NCBI GenBank assembly: GCA_045837725.1 | Contig: JBEWZL010000184.1 | Span: forward strand, 186,001 to 250,000 | Source of the DNA: Vermamoeba vermiformis | Taxonomy: Eukaryota; Tubulinea; Echinamoebida | DNA: 64,000 nucleotides | Direction: 5' to 3' | Part shown: in pieces, positions 45,192 through 55,828 of the stretch | Numbering within the stretch: position 1 is the first letter of the stretch | Layout: each line of letters starts with the position of its first letter | Notes under the pieces: generated by a model | Databases searched by the model: none | Seen by the model: only the letters and a program-made list of their open reading frames with translations | Told to the model about the DNA's origin: nothing | Made by a program: the position numbers and the translations under genes

Positions 45192-48100
45192 ATGGGACAG
45201 GAAATATCCGCCCCTAATAATGAGTTCGATCTAAGTCAGATGGGACAAGGCCAGAACTCCACAGACACGACCAAATATTACAAAACACGCAATGTATATA
45301 CAACGTTTGAAACAGAAGAAGAATTTGCAGACGATGCTTATTTCACTGAAGAGCTGTCGCGTGGCGGCATCTTGAGCACGTACAGGGCCAAAACGAAAAA
45401 CTTCTTGCGTAAATGCTTGAATTTATTCTTAATAGAGACATGGGCATTTATGATAACGCTCGGTATTGTCCTTGCCTTCACGGGCTTGTTTGTAGATTAC
45501 GTTATTATCCAACTTTATGAACGTAAGTAAAAACAGAAAATCGAAAAAATTATTTAAAAATTCAGATAATATCAATATTAACGTGATATCGATAAATAAT
45601 ACGTTAACTTATCGATTTTCGCAGTGCAAGTCAGGTTTGCAGAGTTACCAGGCAATTTTGTTGGCGGATGGGTTCTGTGGACATTTTACAGCTTATTCTT
45701 CGCGTCTATTTCCATAGGATGCGTGTTATTTATCAGTCCATATGCTGCTGGTAAGAATTATACGAATAAAATCAAATTCCCTTCAAAACTAATCGAAGAT
45801 CCGATCAGGATCTGGCATTCCCGAAATGAAAGTAGTGCTTTCAGGCATGGACCTGCCGCACTATCTATCATTTAGAACATTAGTAGCCAAAGTCGTGGGC
45901 TTAATTACCGCCGCCGCTGGAGGTATGTGATCCGAAATGTCACTCGATATCTTTTAATAATATTCGAAATCCAATTCCCCTAATAATATTGCAGTATATG
46001 ACTAATAATATGGCGCGTTATTCAAGAGTTATTAATAATCATTATTAGGTTACTCGATCGGAAAAGAAGGTCCAATGACGCATATATCATCAATCGTTTG
46101 CAGTCTGTTAACCAAAATACCGATTTTCAAGCGCATTAAAATGGTAAATACGCTAAATAACATAATCATAATAATATGACTCTTAATTAACCTTATAAAT
46201 AGAATGACGCATTGGTATTGCAATACATGGCTGCTGCTGCGTCAGTCGGTATTCAGATGGCCGTTGGTGCGTCGATTGGAGGTACGTGATATCTTATTTA
46301 CATAAAGAAATTTCGTCCGCTTAAAAATAATTTTTTGGGATCTATTTATCGGACAGCAGTGGGATCTTGTGAACTAACTTGTTGATTCGAATAGGTGTTC
46401 TGTTTAGTATTGAAGTAACAGCTACGTACTATCTTGTCGAGAACTTGTGGCGAGCATTTTTTGTCGTGGGAACAACGGAGTTGATTTTCCGCTTGATCCA
46501 TCGATTAGGTACATCGCTACTATTAATTCTTTTAACTATATACTAATATGATTATTATTAAGGATTCCTCGCGCTATTCGTGACACTTAATTGGGACGTG
46601 TATGATTTTGATTGGGCTGAAATTTTGACATTCGCAGTGGTTGGATTTATCGCGGGCATATTCGGTATGTAATACGATTATATCAATATTGCCTTTCTAA
46701 TAATATAATAGGTGCTGGCTTCACTCGCTTGCTGACTTATGTCTTCCAATTGAGTCGTACCTGGACGCGTGTCAGTGCGACCAAACAAGCGTAAGACAAC
46801 ACCATTATTTCTTGCCTCGTAATTACATTCTAAACTTTATTGCTTAATAGTGTATATATTCGATGCATATTGGTCGCATTAGTCATTGCTATTTTTGCTT
46901 ATCCATTCCCACTGCTCCGAGTAAGTAACATTAATTAAATTGGAAGTATTAAATTTTTGCTGTAGAATGACCTGCAAGGAGTATTGGAATATTTGCTGGA
47001 CAAACAAAGTGTCACAGATTGGGGTGGTCTATTTGGCATTCTTATCGCTAAATTGCTGTTCACTTTGTTCTCGCTCGGTTTCACGAGTATTCCAGCTGGT
47101 GTGTACGCACCAGTGTTCACTATGGGCGCAGTATTTGGTCGCTTGTTAGGAGAGATCGTCGTGTATTTGTTGCCATCACTCAACTTGCAACCTGCTTCTG
47201 TATCTATTATTGGTAAGCTGCGAGTCTGATCCGCAAAATCGAAAATTTCGCTTAAAAATTCTATTTAGCTGCTGCGGCGATGAGCGCTAGTGTTACGAGA
47301 ACTATTTCTACAGCGGTAATCGTTATTGAACTCACGCAACAATTGAAGTTGTTCTTCCCTGTTTTGGTAAGCAAGATCAAATCCGCTGAACTAACTAGAT
47401 CTAACGTACAATGTTTAGATTTCCATCTTGGTCGCTATGAGCGTAGGCAAGTTGTTGAGCGAAGGAATTTACGACATTTTGATTCGACAACGTGACTTGC
47501 CTGAAATGCCTCGCTTTACTTTGTACAATACGTAAGTACTGGTACTTGCTCGCAGACTAATATAACTAATCTTGCATATTATAGTTCATACAACAAGCGA
47601 GCCATGGACGTGATGAGAACTGAATTAAAGACACTCAGTCTCAGCTCTACTTTCAATGACGTCATCAACTTGTTGAACAACTCGTTATTGACCTCATTCC
47701 CGTTAATCGATGGTACGCTTAGTCTAATATAATATTGGCCTAGTACTTAACATCTATTGTAGAGCACGGTATTTTCTTGGGTTCTATTTCTAGAAACAGC
47801 CTCGAGAAGTTACTAGAAGACAACAATTTTAACTGGATCCGATCCAATCGCGACGAGTCCTTGGTAAGCTTATCATCATCTTAATATCCATTATAGTTAT
47901 TTTTTAACCAATGTTTTAGTCTATGGCTGAGTTGCTGGATCGCGAGGCTAAATTGAATGCCCTTGCTGATTTTGATAAGCTCGACACTGGTCTTCAAGTC
48001 TACGTGAACACTAATGCCACGAACAACAACAATACTAATGTCGTCGTTACTATGCCACAACCACAGCCTATCCTTCATAGTCCGCCATCCTCGCCTGAGA

Positions 48101-48624
48101 AATCAGTGGATATTGAGAACGGCAGCAAAACTAACGGAACAGGTAAGAATACTGCTTATAAAAGTATATTTATATTAACAATGTATTTGATAGAAAACTC
48201 GTCGGTTATCAGCGAGGAACCAAACGGATCTGATGTACAGCACGTAGCGCAAATCAACGACATTGTACCGTTCATTTTTACCACTAGAAGACTATCATCA
48301 CGTGCTCATAGGTAAGTCTAGCTTATACATTGCTAAATATGGCAATCAAATCTTCATTGAATCATGGCAAACTTTGAATAGCCCGGGCGACGTACCAGCG
48401 AATCTTTACAAAGCAGGCCACTAACGTATTACATTACTCGTAGGACTACTGTTGAAGTGGACAGCACGGTGATGCAAGTCACATCCGAGACTTCGCTCTA
48501 CAAAGTACACTTTTTGTTCGCCATGTTGGGCCTAAGTCACTTGTACATAACTTCGCGTGGAAAGCTTGTGGGTATTATCACGCGTAATGACTTGATCAAA
48601 TCGATCAACAATTACTCAAAGTAA
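45192..48624 (+). CDS. CLC-family chloride channel/transporter with CBS domains
   Basis: A multi-exon gene starting MGQEISAPNNEFDLSQMGQG; Gly2 and Ser6 fit an N-myristoylation site, which is inference. The membrane part shows the three CLC selectivity regions: GSGIPEMKVVLSG (split by an intron after AAG), YSIGKEGPMTHISSIVCSL, and GVYAPVFTMGAVFGRLLGEI. The gating Glu in GKEGP is present. Many hydrophobic helices match CLC topology (LVLQYMAAAASVGIQMAVGA, LFSIEVTATYYLVENLWRAF). Two C-terminal CBS units follow (MDVMRTELKTLSLSSTFNDV and SHLYITSRGKLVGIITRNDL), separated by an Asn/Pro/Ser-rich insert. Whether it is a channel or an H+/Cl- exchanger cannot be decided by eye. It is divergent from NBAS with about 260 bp between starts. 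Confidence 0.93.
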
Positions 48625-48816
48625 ATAAACTCAGCGAAAGAATTTTTAATGCAGTTTTTTTTGTGGCGAGATCTAAACGGCGAGCCAAAAAAGTGTCAAG
48701 CTCATGTCATGTCAGTATGTCAAAAATAAGGAAGCGCCTGCGTCGCGTGATATTCTAACGCGAATTATTTTGCTTAGCAGTACACTATCAATAGTGATTT
48801 TTGGTCTGAAAGCAAA

Positions 48817-51470
48817 ATGGCGAACTGGTACGTGGTCGTGCAAGGAGCAGATCCTTATTTGAAGGTTGGAAATGTCAAAACTATTAACGTTTCATTTGAT
48901 TCGGTACGTAACGATAGCTAATTACGTCATTACACGTGGAGGAGTTGATTTATCGGTGACATCTGTCGGGACAGAAACTTATTAATTTATTAATTGACTG
49001 CAGCTCTTGGAAATTAATCAAAAAATAAGAAGCCCTCAAACAGGTAACGTCATTATTATTTTTTCGAATTTTTAAATGAGCGTAAAACGGTTGTAAAAAT
49101 GTAAACCCAAAAATACGCCTCAATTAATATTTTTATTGTCAGGAGTTGAGGTTAAAGACCGCAAATGGATGTTAAAGACATATCCACAATGCTTTATTGC
49201 TTCAGAACTTGTAGAATGGCTGCTAAAGCAGAAGTTCACAGAAACTCGTGAACAAGCTGTAGGACTGAGCAGTTATCTTGTGGATAAGCAAAGCTTCCAC
49301 GCAGTTAACAGCGGTAATTAATCAAGCATTAATTTTCTCGCAAGTTATTTATAATGTGAATTGCAGAGCACAAATTTAAAGATGAGGATCTCTATTTCAC
49401 CTTCGATGACTTAGAAACCAGCCAAAAGGTATTTATTCAACTAAAATATATCTGTTCATATTTATGCCCTATCTGTTAGATTATCTGTTCCAAGTTAACC
49501 GTTACATTTTTTCTGATCTAACTCTCGTGCAGAATCTCAGCGATAGCAAAGCCCGAGCCACTAGTAGAACATCAACGCCGGCGAAACCATCTCTAAATAC
49601 TTTAATCAAGCAAGCATTGTCATCACAACCAGGAAGTGGAACCTTCTTACCAACAGTCGGAGAAGGAGGAGGACCGCAATGCCGCGTCTGTAAATTTGAA
49701 TTAAACGAGAAATGGAATTTCTGCCCAAATTGCGCGACGCACGTCAACAGAGAGGTAAGCTCGGAATTATTCAGACAAGGATCAACAATATTAATTTTCT
49801 CCGATTTTAGCTTGACGTACTCGATGCTAGCCAAAAGCTGATTAAAGAACAAGCCGAAAAGCTTCAACAACTTCAAGGCGCCGACACTCTTATTACAAAT
49901 TTACAAGCTCAAATTGAAGATCTGAGGAAGCAGAACGATGGTCTGAAAGCTAAACTTGACGAGCCACAAAACAAGCCGTTTGCTGCTGCCATTCAACCTA
50001 CACTTGTCGCACAACCACAGAAGCCCGCTGAAGAACAGCCAGCACCGACTCAACAACCTACATTGGTCCCGCAACAACAGACTCAAACGCCCGTGCAACC
50101 AACTCAACCTACCCAGACACCTGTCACTGTTGCTGCGACACCTGTCACCCCACCGCCAACACAGCCAACTACAGTAGCTCAGCCTACGAACCTGTTGCTA
50201 AAGAACCTGAGCCTGTCAAAGAAGACAAAACGCAATCCGAAGGTCCCAAGTCCACGGGATTTGTCATGCCTCCGCCGAAGTACATTCACAAGGATACCAC
50301 GCCCTCTACTACGCCTACTCAGCCCACGCAACCTGCTGCTACGACATCTCAAAAAGTTGGTGGTTGGACATCGAGCGCGCCTAACAGCAACCCCGGCTCA
50401 TTACACACGAGCAATGAGGCCAGCACGAATAACAGTCTTGCTGCTAACACCAGTGCTGCTCCTTCAAACCCAACACCCGCTGCTACACCAACACCTGCTA
50501 CCAACACTACTGCCCCGTTAAACACCAGTGGTAGCAACAATTCAGCTCCAACTTCGACGACTCCCGCAACAACTCCTTCGCAACCTGCTGCGTCTGGATG
50601 GACTAAAGGTAATATAATACAGTTCTTTTCTAAGAAATGCCGACGACTAACGAAATTTAATTGAACCAGCTCGTATTGTGCCCAGCGGAGGCTTTACACC
50701 TGCAGTTCCTAAAGGATTTGTTGCTCAGCCCTCGACTACCACTACTTCAACAACTACGACTGTTAACCAACAACAAGGTAGCTCATAATCGATTGGTTTT
50801 ACTATTTGACAATTTTGTAAGATTAATATAAAGCAGTTAGTGAACCCAAGTCGGCTCCATTAAATAAGGAACCTTTACCTAAACAACAGAATGGGGAGGT
50901 AGAAGTCATTAAAACGACTTACGGCAAGAAAGCGGTGGTAAAGCAACTCCCGACCGTCGAAAATAAAATCAAAAGTGATGCTGAATTGGGCATCGATGGC
51001 AGTAGTAAGTAGAATTTGATTTTTATAAGCGCAAGATATGAATTCTAATCAACTATATATTAGATTTCGATAGCATAGTTGGATCTCAATTCGGCCACAT
51101 TACTGGCCCAATCTCGGCAATTATAACCGGGACTGTTCAACGACCAGAGACTCTAGGAAGTGCTAAATTAGCTACACTATACCAAGTCGACGTCTTCAGA
51201 GGGCAATATGAATGGACCGTATTCAGGAGGTTCGGGCAATTCAAAGATCTGGACAAGTCTTGGAAAAGCAAAAAAGTCAAGGTTATACCGCTTCCCATAT
51301 TTAGCAAGAAGGCAGACCCCGAAGCGAAACGTGAAGGAGTTGAAAAGTACCTGCATAACCTGCTCATGAGCGACGATACTGCCCTACATCCGCTTCTGGT
51401 GAACTTCCTATTGCCGATTCAAATGGACGACACTAAACCAAGAAAGATGGATAACCTGAGTTTGAATTAA
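48817..51470 (+). CDS. DEP - zinc ribbon - coiled coil - PX domain protein
   Basis: Early exons (48817-48903, 49004-49042, 49143-49313 and later) encode MANWYVVVQGADPYLKVGNV. A DEP domain follows (GVEVKDRKWMLKTYPQCFIA, SELVEWLLKQKFTETREQAV), then a CxxC...CxxC ribbon (CRVCKFELNEKWNFCPNC), a coiled coil (QKLIKEQAEKLQQLQG) and a Pro/Gln/Thr-rich linker. The C-terminal PX domain (VFRRFGQFKDLDKSWKSKKV, IFSKKADPEAKREGVEKYLH) should bind phosphoinositides on endosomes. Within the linker, near 50165-50205, the coding frame changes without a plausible intron. The downstream frame (PVAKEPEPVKEDKTQSEGPK) clearly continues the gene, so a sequencing slip or real frameshift is likely. DEP plus PX suggests a membrane-recruited signalling or trafficking adaptor. 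Confidence 0.83.
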
Positions 51471-52092
51471 AAGCGAAATTTATTTGGTGCCCATTTGATC
51501 TGGTGGTTAAACCGAAATTGCTGCGAGAATCTGTTGAGTCACTGAATGGTCCGGATAATACCCGCAATTACATGTCCTTGCCCTCTATGATCCCTCAATC
51601 GGTAACAATGATCTTAAGTTGTTTGTGGATGTGGAGAGATACAATCTCCTTCTAAATAAGCTCCTATTCCTTTCAAAAGGTGTTATAAATTAGATTAATT
51701 GTATTGGCATGAGAGACAGTCTCAATATCATCGGTGACTTCGGTTTGGGTGCATCCGTCCCGCTTCTCAAAAAGACTGAAATACGAAACGAGTCAGGTCA
51801 GAGTTCTCCTTGTGGTTAGAATTGCATCACATTTTCTTCGATTTGGCAACAGAAGAATATCCGTAGCATTTCCTCATTCTGTTCTTGGACGGCATCTGAT
51901 CAGAATGTCGCAAGGCTTCAGACACGCGCTAATCGAACGCTGGTCAGCTCCTATAATTAGGAGAATTCCGCACGTGAGTTTGAAACTTAAGGACCAAGAC
52001 TGAACCGCGTAGGTTAAGCCACGTTCGCAACAGACATTTTCCGCTTTGACTTTTTTCACTCCTCGTAAAACAAAGCAACCACAACAGATACG
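51471..52092. other. Intergenic region without recognised gene
   Basis: About 620 bp between the DEP-PX gene and the next start. An open plus-strand stretch at 51734-52003 has no ATG-anchored, family-like sequence and is not convincing. Base composition is more balanced than in introns, so an unrecognised non-coding RNA cannot be excluded. Confidence 0.45.
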
Positions 52093-53690
52093 ATGGCAAA
52101 CAGCTGGCACGACGAAAAGCAGTAAGTTCAATATTAGATTTTCTATTATTACCGCGGGGCTTTCTTTGACTCACAATAATTTGGCTCATCGGATGAGAAC
52201 GTCACCTCATCTGAAAACATTTGTATTCACATTAATATGGCCGTTTCAATTACCCCCTTGCTATAATTAATATATCCTACCTTTCCCCCCCACAGTTAAC
52301 GAATTTTGACCATTGCAATCAAATTAACTTGGACTAATTGTTGTCATCCGCAGTTGGAGCGTCTTGTGCTTCGATCAATCGACTAACGCATGCTGGCTTC
52401 TTGACAAACGAACGGAAACCGTTGTTATGAACAGCCGCGCCATAGGAGATTTGCTCAACTACAGTTACAACTCGGTGAGGTAAGCTTGGTGCCGCCGCGG
52501 AGGAATTTTCACCCCTATTTTCGGGTGCCTCACGGCTACAGAGCATGACTCTGACATCTCTTGATGCGTAAACCCATAGACATACTAATGCCTACCATGC
52601 CCGAGTGATGGAGGCGTTAATAGAATATTTCTTGAGTTTTTTAGAATAATAATTAAAAATACTGGATCAAAATATGTATCAACCGACCAGTATCTAACTG
52701 CATATCAAACATTACGATACTAACTACATGGTTTTCAAACAGAGAACGTATGACCAAAGTATGGGACAAAGATAACGAGTTCCGCGTGTTGGATGTAATG
52801 CACTTGGACGAATTAAGCTCCGGCGCAAAAAGAAGCAAGTTCGGACCTCTTTCATTCTTGGAAGTTGCAATCAACCATAAAGTAGGTGCAAGGAATCGCG
52901 GTCATGATTGCTGCCTCTGTTTTGTGGATGTTGGCGCGCAGTCTCCCGACACCCACAGTCCAGCGGCATCATATTATTTCAGCACTATAATATAATTTTA
53001 GAGCCTGGCACTAATCTTTTTTGAATTAGATCAAACGCTTGAACTTCGAGAAACCTCGCCAAACCAAAGAGGAGTTTATGAGCAAAGTCCTTCAAAAGCT
53101 CTCTATATTGGGCCTCGTCGCCGAGGTGGATACCCGAGACAAAGTTACTGTTTCAATTATGGTGAGACATCACGATCCAGCCCGTCCAGGACTTTTCACT
53201 CACAAATTATTAATAGAGCACCGGCTTGACCCCTGTACCGCGCGGCACTGTCAACGCAGGTGGAGACAAGGAAAAGAAACAACAAGAAGCATCAAGCCCG
53301 CCACAGGCCAAGGATGGAAACAGAAGCCCGAGATCTGAAGGACCTGCTAAATCTGAGGAAGAGGGCAATTTTACCGTCGAGAACTTCCTCAAGAACTCAC
53401 AAAAATTTGACAACGCGTTAGAAAATATGCTGGAGTCGATTTCAAAGGGCCCATCTAACGGAAATAGCAGAAAACGAAAAAGTCCGGTGGATGACGACGA
53501 AGAGTTCGAACCTTCTCGACCTAAAAAGCGACGAGCATCAGATAGAAGCTCAAGTAGCGTAGCTTCTGACGCGTCAGTTCAATCGGCAGAAGAAGATTCT
53601 CCTCATCACATCGTGACGTCGGTTGAAGAGGACGTAAACTTGTTTCTTCGTTACACTCTCCTCGCTGAACGAACGCCTATGGTACACTAA
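52093..53690 (+). CDS. Unidentified basic nuclear protein
   Basis: Four exons (52093-52121, 52743-52881, 53030-53161, 53217-53690) keep frame for 257 residues. It starts MANSWHDEKQERMTKVWDKD. A first conserved-looking part (FRVLDVMHLDELSSGAKRSK, TKEEFMSKVLQKLSILGLVA) is followed by a Pro/Ser/Lys-rich region with two likely nuclear localisation signals (RKRKSP and RPKKRR). The end is acidic and helical (EEDVNLFLRYTLLAERTPMV). I do not recognise the family. Intron 1 is 621 bp, the longest I found in the window. Its assignment rests on a perfect donor, a YAG acceptor and frame, so an alternative start at the ATG at 52750 should be considered. Confidence 0.65.
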
Positions 53691-53922
53691 ATCATGTTCA
53701 TGACCACCTTGTTATTTATTGTAAATAAACCTTGTAAATTATTTTGTAATTGGATCATCCACAGACTGACACTTGTTTCGCGGTAGTAAGAAACGGTTTA
53801 TAAACAAATAGGGGTAAATTTACAATTAAACAAAATCGCTCGCAATGAGATAGTTCACATTGCTAGCAGAAGCAGGCAATAGTTGAAAATTTGGATTGTG
53901 GGAAGAGGTTTACGCGGATTCG

Positions 53923-55425
53923 TTATTGTGTCTGATCTGCTTCTCCTTCACCTTCGCCGCCCTCAGTATTTTCTTGATCAACTTGCTCGACTTGTTCGGC
54001 TTCTCCTTCTTGTTCCGGTTGTTCAGCTTGACTCACGCTCTGCTCTCCGTCGACGGTGTTTTGAGTTTGATCTTGCATGCTTTCCACGACAGACTCAGGA
54101 ATCTCTTCGTTAGGTGTCTGTGGCTCACCGTGATCAATCATTTGCTCTTGGCCTTCGCCATCATTGGTTAGCTCGCCTTGCTGAGCCTGCAGTTGTTCAA
54201 GTGCTGCTTGATGAATCTCGTACGCCATTGCCTATGCGATTTATTCAGTTGTTTGTTGTTCTACGGCAATTGTAGCACTCAATTTCGATAAAACTTACGT
54301 GTTCGGTGCTCATATGATTGGGATCGTGCTCGGAATGGCCTGACTGATCCATAACAGCGGTGGTGATAATACTTCCGTCTTGCTGACCTACTTAAAGGGT
54401 CAGTACATGAATTGACATACTACGGAATAGTCTTAGATAGCGGTGTTAGTTATATAATGCTACTTACCATTAAATAGAGTGTACGTGTTCTTGTAGGTTG
54501 GGTTGTAGGGTGTTAAGTAAGATGGAATATATTTAACATCGGGGTGCTATAGTAGTGTTATAGGTGAGTACTAGTATAAATAGAACACAGTGGCAGCCCG
54601 ACGAACCTTATGTGTCATGTGAAATTTGAGCGCGCCTTCCGTGCCATACGCCTTTCGACAATTAATCACCTGATACATAGCATTAGTTCCATTGACTTAC
54701 ATAGACATCCTTATGCAGTTTTATGCTCTTGAGAGTCTTATTAACAATTACCTGACACATGAAAGGTCGGTCGACGCTGCTAGCCTTCCTTCGCGTACGT
54801 TTTTTCGAATTTGTTGGTGTTCCTGAATATGTTCGCCGATCTTCTTCGGGTATTTGTGAATGGGCTGTAAGAATGTATTTATACCACTTTTCGCAGTCCT
54901 ATTGGAAAATTTTTCAGCTTTTTCGTTCGGATGAGAATTAGATGTAACGCTTGTTAGGGAAGGAAAGATAGAACTGAATATTCTATTTAGTACTCAATAT
55001 TATAATATCGTCCTATCCACCCATTCACCAGAATATTTTATTAAAATTAGCTTCTTATTAGTTTTATTTATTTATGAATTTTATAATGACCGACCCTTTT
55101 TTGATTTATTCGCCAATCGCGCTAAAATATTGTACCACATTTCGTCGGTGTATATATTATTATTAATATAGAAATGATACAAACCTCAGCAGTCCTTCCC
55201 AACTTTTCAGCGATCACCGTCCAAGGCTTTTCTCTTTGCTCTGCATGAATCACGATAAATAATCGCTCAGTATCCTCGATAGTCCAATAACCAGCCTATG
55301 CAAATACAATATTAGAATTTTTGTCGCAGATACAGCCATCTCATCGACCGATAACTCACCGTTGGTCGTTGTTCTTCTGTAGGCTTCTCCTCTTCGAGAG
55401 GTGCTTCACCAGGAAGCTCAGCCAT
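53923..55425 (-). CDS. SANT/Myb-like plus C2H2 zinc-finger protein
   Basis: A minus-strand gene of about eight short exons, starting MAELPGEAPLEEEKPTEEQR. A SANT/Myb-like helix set follows (GYWTIEDTERLFIVIHAEQR, EKPWTVIAEKLGRTAE), then a basic NLS-like stretch (NSKKRTRRKASSVDRP). One C2H2 finger spans two exons (FMCQVINCRKAYGTEGALKF, HMTHKHP), and short segments (KYIPSYLTPYNPTYKNTYTL) lead to a long Gln/Glu-rich acidic tail. The arrangement suggests a DNA-binding transcription factor with an acidic activation region. The tail is encoded by the last exon (53923-54228 and adjoining). Individual exon limits in the middle are approximate. Confidence 0.75.
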
Positions 55426-55828
55426 CGTTCTTTAATTGGTCCGAGAACAAATAAGAAATTTAGAGCCCGCGGACAAAGCTGTTTTCGTTTGTTACCGTTG
55501 CTAGCAACGTCAATACGAATACCAACCAGATGACGCTCTTTGCCATGGGCATTACTTAGCAGACACGTCTATTTCAATTGGGTTTCATCGCATTGGTTAA
55601 AGGGTGCTTGATGCTGCACATCCTCTTAAAAATTGAAAGTATCCGAGCACTAAGTACATGATCACAAATAACAAGATGATCAACGATAAATTAGAATGCT
55701 TTAATGGGTTGCGTTCTATTGTAATTACTTAACATTTTTGAAATCCAGCGGAAGGTCACCTCCAAAACGAACTTGACAGCGACTTTTTGTCAGTCCCCTT
55801 TATTTCAAACTTCTTGACACCACGAATC

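Noticed and set aside
49464-49500. Possible extra exon start MPYLLDYLFQ in the DEP-PX gene
   Set aside because: Sits between an exon donor and the acceptor before NLSDSKARATS; better read as intron.
51734-52003. 89-codon plus-strand frame
   Set aside because: Composition does not resemble neighbouring genes and there is no ATG-based start that gives a recognisable protein.
52334-52546. 70-codon minus-strand frame beginning MLCSREAPENRGENSS
   Set aside because: No family resemblance, lies in an intron, no supporting splice structure.
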